Assembly (NCBI GenBank): GCA_021805585.1
Contig: JAJZEY010000230.1
Span: 1 to 8,995 of the forward strand
DNA: 8,995 bases
Source: Planctomycetota bacterium
GTDB lineage: Bacteria; Planctomycetota; Phycisphaerae; WQYP01
Direction of reading: 5' to 3'
Position 1 is the first letter of the stretch; the number at the start of each line of letters is the position of its first letter. A model generated the notes under the pieces. It worked only from the letters and a program-made list of their open reading frames with translations, was not told where the DNA came from and searched no databases. Below are positions 7,418-8,995 of this stretch, one piece after another. A program made the position numbers and the translations under genes.

Positions 7418-8423
7418 TTCGGCGTCGCGCCAGCAGCAGTACCGCACCGCTGACCCCTATCAGGGCCAGGGAAGCGGGTTCCGGCGTGGAAGTGGAGCTG
7501 ATTGCCAATGAATTAAATAAGCCGTCCTGATAGGTATTCTGATCAAACAGGTCGGCACCATTAATCGCCCCGGCCGCCAGAGTTCCGGATATCGGACCGA
7601 CCAGCACTGTGGGAGTCGCGCCTGCGGTCGTAAGCGTCAGGGAATAGCTATTTCCCGCGCCAAGCGTAAAGTTGGCGATCACGCCCGCGTTAAGCTGCGC
7701 GTCAGTCAGACCGGTCAGTGTGGAAGTGGTTGTTCCGTTGGCCGCGATATTGGTTTCCAGAACATAGGTGCCGGAGGATGCGGAGTTCCCCTGGGATTGG
7801 CCGTTGTACGCCACCAGGTTCTGGCTGACATTTCCGGTCGGCGCGCCAAGCTCATTAAAACTAAGGCTGAAAAGCGAATTGGCATCGGTGTAATTGGCCG
7901 CGGTTGTCAGCGAACCGTTGCCGACAGTGACTGGAACCGTACCGAGTGTAAGTGAAGGGGCCGCGGAATCCAGGCTGAATCCATAGGCGGGCAACCCGTT
8001 TGGCGGATAGGATCCTACGCCCGCGCTGGTCAGTGCCACACTGAAGGTCTGGCCAACTGAAAGCGAACCGGTGAAGGGGCGGTATAAATCCACCCGCGGA
8101 GTGGCGGAGGGCGATCCAGAATTGGCATAGGTGCCCCATGCGTCGGAGCTGGTGGCGATTGAAACATTGTTCGTATTGAAATATGTTCCGGTGTACGGCG
8201 GCGCGCTGTTGTTCTGCGTGGAAATGGTCCATGCGCCAAATCCGGTGCCCCCGTTCGGCGGGGTCCCGCCGTTGGGCCAGGTACCGCTGGTGTAATTGCT
8301 CGCGTTGTCCGCGGCATTCATTGCAGCGCTGGCTGACGCGGTCAGACAAAGCGATACCCCGGCGGCAACCGCCATCGCGGACAGAGCCAGGATTCTGGGA
8401 GAGTTGGAACGGGAGCGTTTCAT
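7407..8423 (-). CDS. Secreted PEP-CTERM protein, first gene of the operon
   Basis: A 338-aa exported protein. The start chosen is the ATG at 8423: it has AAGGAG six bases upstream and gives a normal signal peptide (MKRSRSNSPR, then ILALSAMAVAAGVSLCL, cut near residue 34). The frame is open to 8486, but that would place the promoter downstream of the start. The mature part is Gly/Ser/Thr/Asn-rich and probably all beta, with motifs DNASNYTSGTWP (39-50), WGTYANSGS (96-104) and YRPFT (114-118) shared with the neighbour at 6307-7311. The end (312-338) is a PEP-CTERM signal: TPEP, hydrophobic segment, RRRK. It is preceded by a promoter with a palindromic operator and followed after 95 bases by its paralogue. 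Function is unknown; a surface glucan-binding protein is the guess that best fits its neighbours. Confidence 0.87.
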   Translation of the reverse strand: MKRSRSNSPRILALSAMAVAAGVSLCLTASASAAMNAADNASNYTSGTWPNGGTPPNGGTGFGAWTISTQNNSAPPYTGTYFNTNNVSIATSSDAWGTYANSGSPSATPRVDLYRPFTGSLSVGQTFSVALTSAGVGSYPPNGLPAYGFSLDSAAPSLTLGTVPVTVGNGSLTTAANYTDANSLFSLSFNELGAPTGNVSQNLVAYNGQSQGNSASSGTYVLETNIAANGTTTSTLTGLTDAQLNAGVIANFTLGAGNSYSLTLTTAGATPTVLVGPISGTLAAGAINGADLFDQNTYQDGLFNSLAISSTSTPEPASLALIGVSGAVLLLARRRKTA

Positions 8424-8429
8424 GGTTTT

Positions 8430-8435
8430 CTCCTT
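8430..8435 (-). promoter_or_regulatory. Ribosome binding site that fixes the start at 8423
   Basis: AAGGAG on the - strand with a six-base spacer to the ATG. It decides between this start and the longer frame beginning at 8486, which has no comparable site and whose extra 21 residues are unlike a signal peptide. Confidence 0.8.
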
Positions 8436-8473
8436 CCGAGAAAAAGGGGACAATAAAAAACAAGACATGACGC

Positions 8474-8485
8474 TGACGCACGTCA
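8474..8485. promoter_or_regulatory. Palindrome TGACG-CA-CGTCA near the expected transcription start
   Basis: Five-base arms around a two-base centre, with a further TGACG at 8468-8472. It falls at about +2 to +14 relative to the predicted promoter. It could be a second operator or a small 5' UTR hairpin; short palindromes like this also arise by chance. Confidence 0.25.
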
Positions 8486-8493
8486 ATGGCTAT

Positions 8494-8521
8494 AGTTTAA
8501 CCGGTTAAACAGATTTGTCAA
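8494..8521 (-). promoter_or_regulatory. Sigma70-like promoter for the PEP-CTERM/amylase operon
   Basis: On the - strand a perfect -35 TTGACA (8516-8521) is followed after 16 bases by TAAACT (8494-8499, four of six -10 matches). Expected start is near 8487, giving a leader of about 64 bases. Nine consecutive A on the same strand (8533-8541), with further A-rich sequence behind, lie about 12 bases upstream of the -35, where an UP element would be. Confidence 0.6.
8495..8510. promoter_or_regulatory. Perfect 16-bp palindromic operator, LacI/GalR-type
   Basis: GTTTAACCGGTTAAAC reads the same on both strands. Fully symmetric sites with a central CG inside AACCGGTT are characteristic of LacI/GalR-family repressors. 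It overlaps the -10 and most of the spacer, so a bound protein should block RNA polymerase. The regulator is not in this window. Its place before an operon with an alpha-amylase suggests control by a sugar such as maltose or a maltodextrin, which is inference. Confidence 0.65.
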
Positions 8522-8640
8522 GTGCCGCCTGCTTTTTTTTTCATTTTCCCGCGGATTTTTTAGGCCACGCCACGATTCAATCGCAATCCCCTATTATTCT
8601 ATATTGGGAATATTCCTGGCCAGCGAACATTTTCCATGAG

Positions 8641-8694
8641 GCAGTCGGAAATAAAGACTGCGGAATTACAATTCCACCGGCGATATGCAGTCTT
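8641..8694. repeat. Overlapping inverted repeats that can form alternative stems
   Basis: AAGACTGC (8654-8661) pairs with GCAGTCTT (8687-8694), and GGAATT (8662-8667) with AATTCC (8670-8675) stacks directly inside it, leaving an 11-base bulge. The same GACTGC (8656-8661) can instead pair with GCAGTC (8641-8646). The two stems exclude each other. No T-run follows, and the region lies upstream of the operon promoter. Confidence 0.5.
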
Positions 8695-8800
8695 GCCATT
8701 TAAACCCTGTTCAACACCGCTCGCCGGAATTGCCATCCCGATTGAAATCGGAACGGATATCCAGAAAATAAGCATCCTGTTATTCTGACAAGCAGCAATT

Positions 8801-8815
8801 CGTCCATCATGGACG
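8801..8815 (-). terminator. Hairpin downstream of the right-edge PEP-CTERM gene
   Basis: CGTCCA (8801-8806) pairs with TGGACG (8810-8815) around a three-base loop, about 40 bases after the stop codon of the gene at 8855. A T-tract is missing, so termination is only a possibility. Confidence 0.3.
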
Positions 8816-8854
8816 CTCAAACAAGCAGCCGCGCATAGCCGCTCGCGGCACCCC

Positions 8855-8995
8855 TCAGACACCGCGCCGCTTTCCCATTCTGCTTCGCAGCATCAGGCCG
8901 ATTCCACCCGCCAGCGTACCGGCAAGTAACAGCCCAAATGACGCGGGAACGGGAACCGCCGCGCCCACCGGGGCTGTCACCTGCCGGTTGGTAAA
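8855..8995 (-). CDS. PEP-CTERM protein, C-terminal end only (cut by the window edge)
   Basis: The last 46 codons and stop of a - strand gene whose start lies beyond the window. The peptide ends with AAVPVPASFGLLLAGTLAGG, a further short hydrophobic stretch (IGLML) and a basic tail RSRMGKRRGV. That is the three-part plan of a PEP-CTERM sorting signal (motif, transmembrane helix, basic cluster), but with VPVP in place of the usual VPEP, so the Glu between the two prolines is missing. VP-rich variants of exosortase signals are known. It is in the same direction as the operon but about 430 bases upstream, with a separate promoter in between, so it is probably its own transcription unit. Nothing can be said about the N-terminal domain. 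Confidence 0.75.
   Translation of the reverse strand, partial: FTNRQVTAPVGAAVPVPASFGLLLAGTLAGGIGLMLRSRMGKRRGV

Larger units (their letters stand above)
8522..8854. other. Intergenic region upstream of the operon promoter
   Basis: No credible gene is seen here; short open frames on both strands lack start signals and protein-like composition. The stretch holds the A-rich sequence behind the promoter, a palindrome GGAATATTCC (8607-8616), a set of overlapping inverted repeats (8641-8694), a hairpin CCGAT-TGAA-ATCGG (8738-8751) and another at 8801-8815 near the end of the upstream gene. Confidence 0.5.

Noticed and set aside
8424..8486. N-terminal extension of the first PEP-CTERM gene to 8486
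   Set aside because: The extra 21 residues would precede a complete signal peptide, lack an RBS, and run into the predicted transcription start; the ATG at 8423 has AAGGAG at the right distance.
8599..8862. - strand frame of 87 codons after the right-edge gene
   Set aside because: It starts within the end of the PEP-CTERM gene in another frame, has no RBS and an irregular composition; the area is better explained as intergenic.

Overview
The window looks like chromosomal DNA of a PVC-superphylum bacterium, most likely a planctomycete of the Phycisphaerae type. The basis is the combination of several PEP-CTERM surface proteins, a type I dockerin fused to a secreted GH13 enzyme, a prepilin-like protein ending in an H-X9-DG domain, and an RHS core of the kind common in that group. 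No rRNA marker is present, so the assignment is an inference.

Left part (1-1660, + strand): a 5'-truncated RHS gene keeps only the RHS-associated core, a LysM-like stretch and a C-terminal tip with a GHG...C arrangement that recalls clan CD (caspase/CHAT-like) proteins. It is followed by a small three-helix membrane protein that could be its immunity partner. The beginning of the RHS reading frame looks like intergenic DNA joined to the core.

Middle (1661-2040): a gene-free stretch rich in small palindromes, where the + strand genes and the - strand operon converge.

Right part (2041-8423, - strand; transcription runs from right to left): four genes in one direction. They are two paralogous secreted PEP-CTERM proteins, a 999-residue GH13 alpha-amylase-like enzyme carrying both a dockerin and a PEP-CTERM tail, and a prepilin-like H-X9-DG protein. 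Upstream of the first gene is a sigma70-like promoter whose spacer and -10 are covered by a perfect 16-bp palindrome with a central CCGG, typical of LacI/GalR-family operators. The simplest reading is a sugar-regulated module that places starch-binding or starch-degrading proteins on the cell surface. At the right edge is the 3' end of another - strand PEP-CTERM gene with a variant VPVP motif, separated by about 430 bp that hold the promoter and a set of overlapping inverted repeats.
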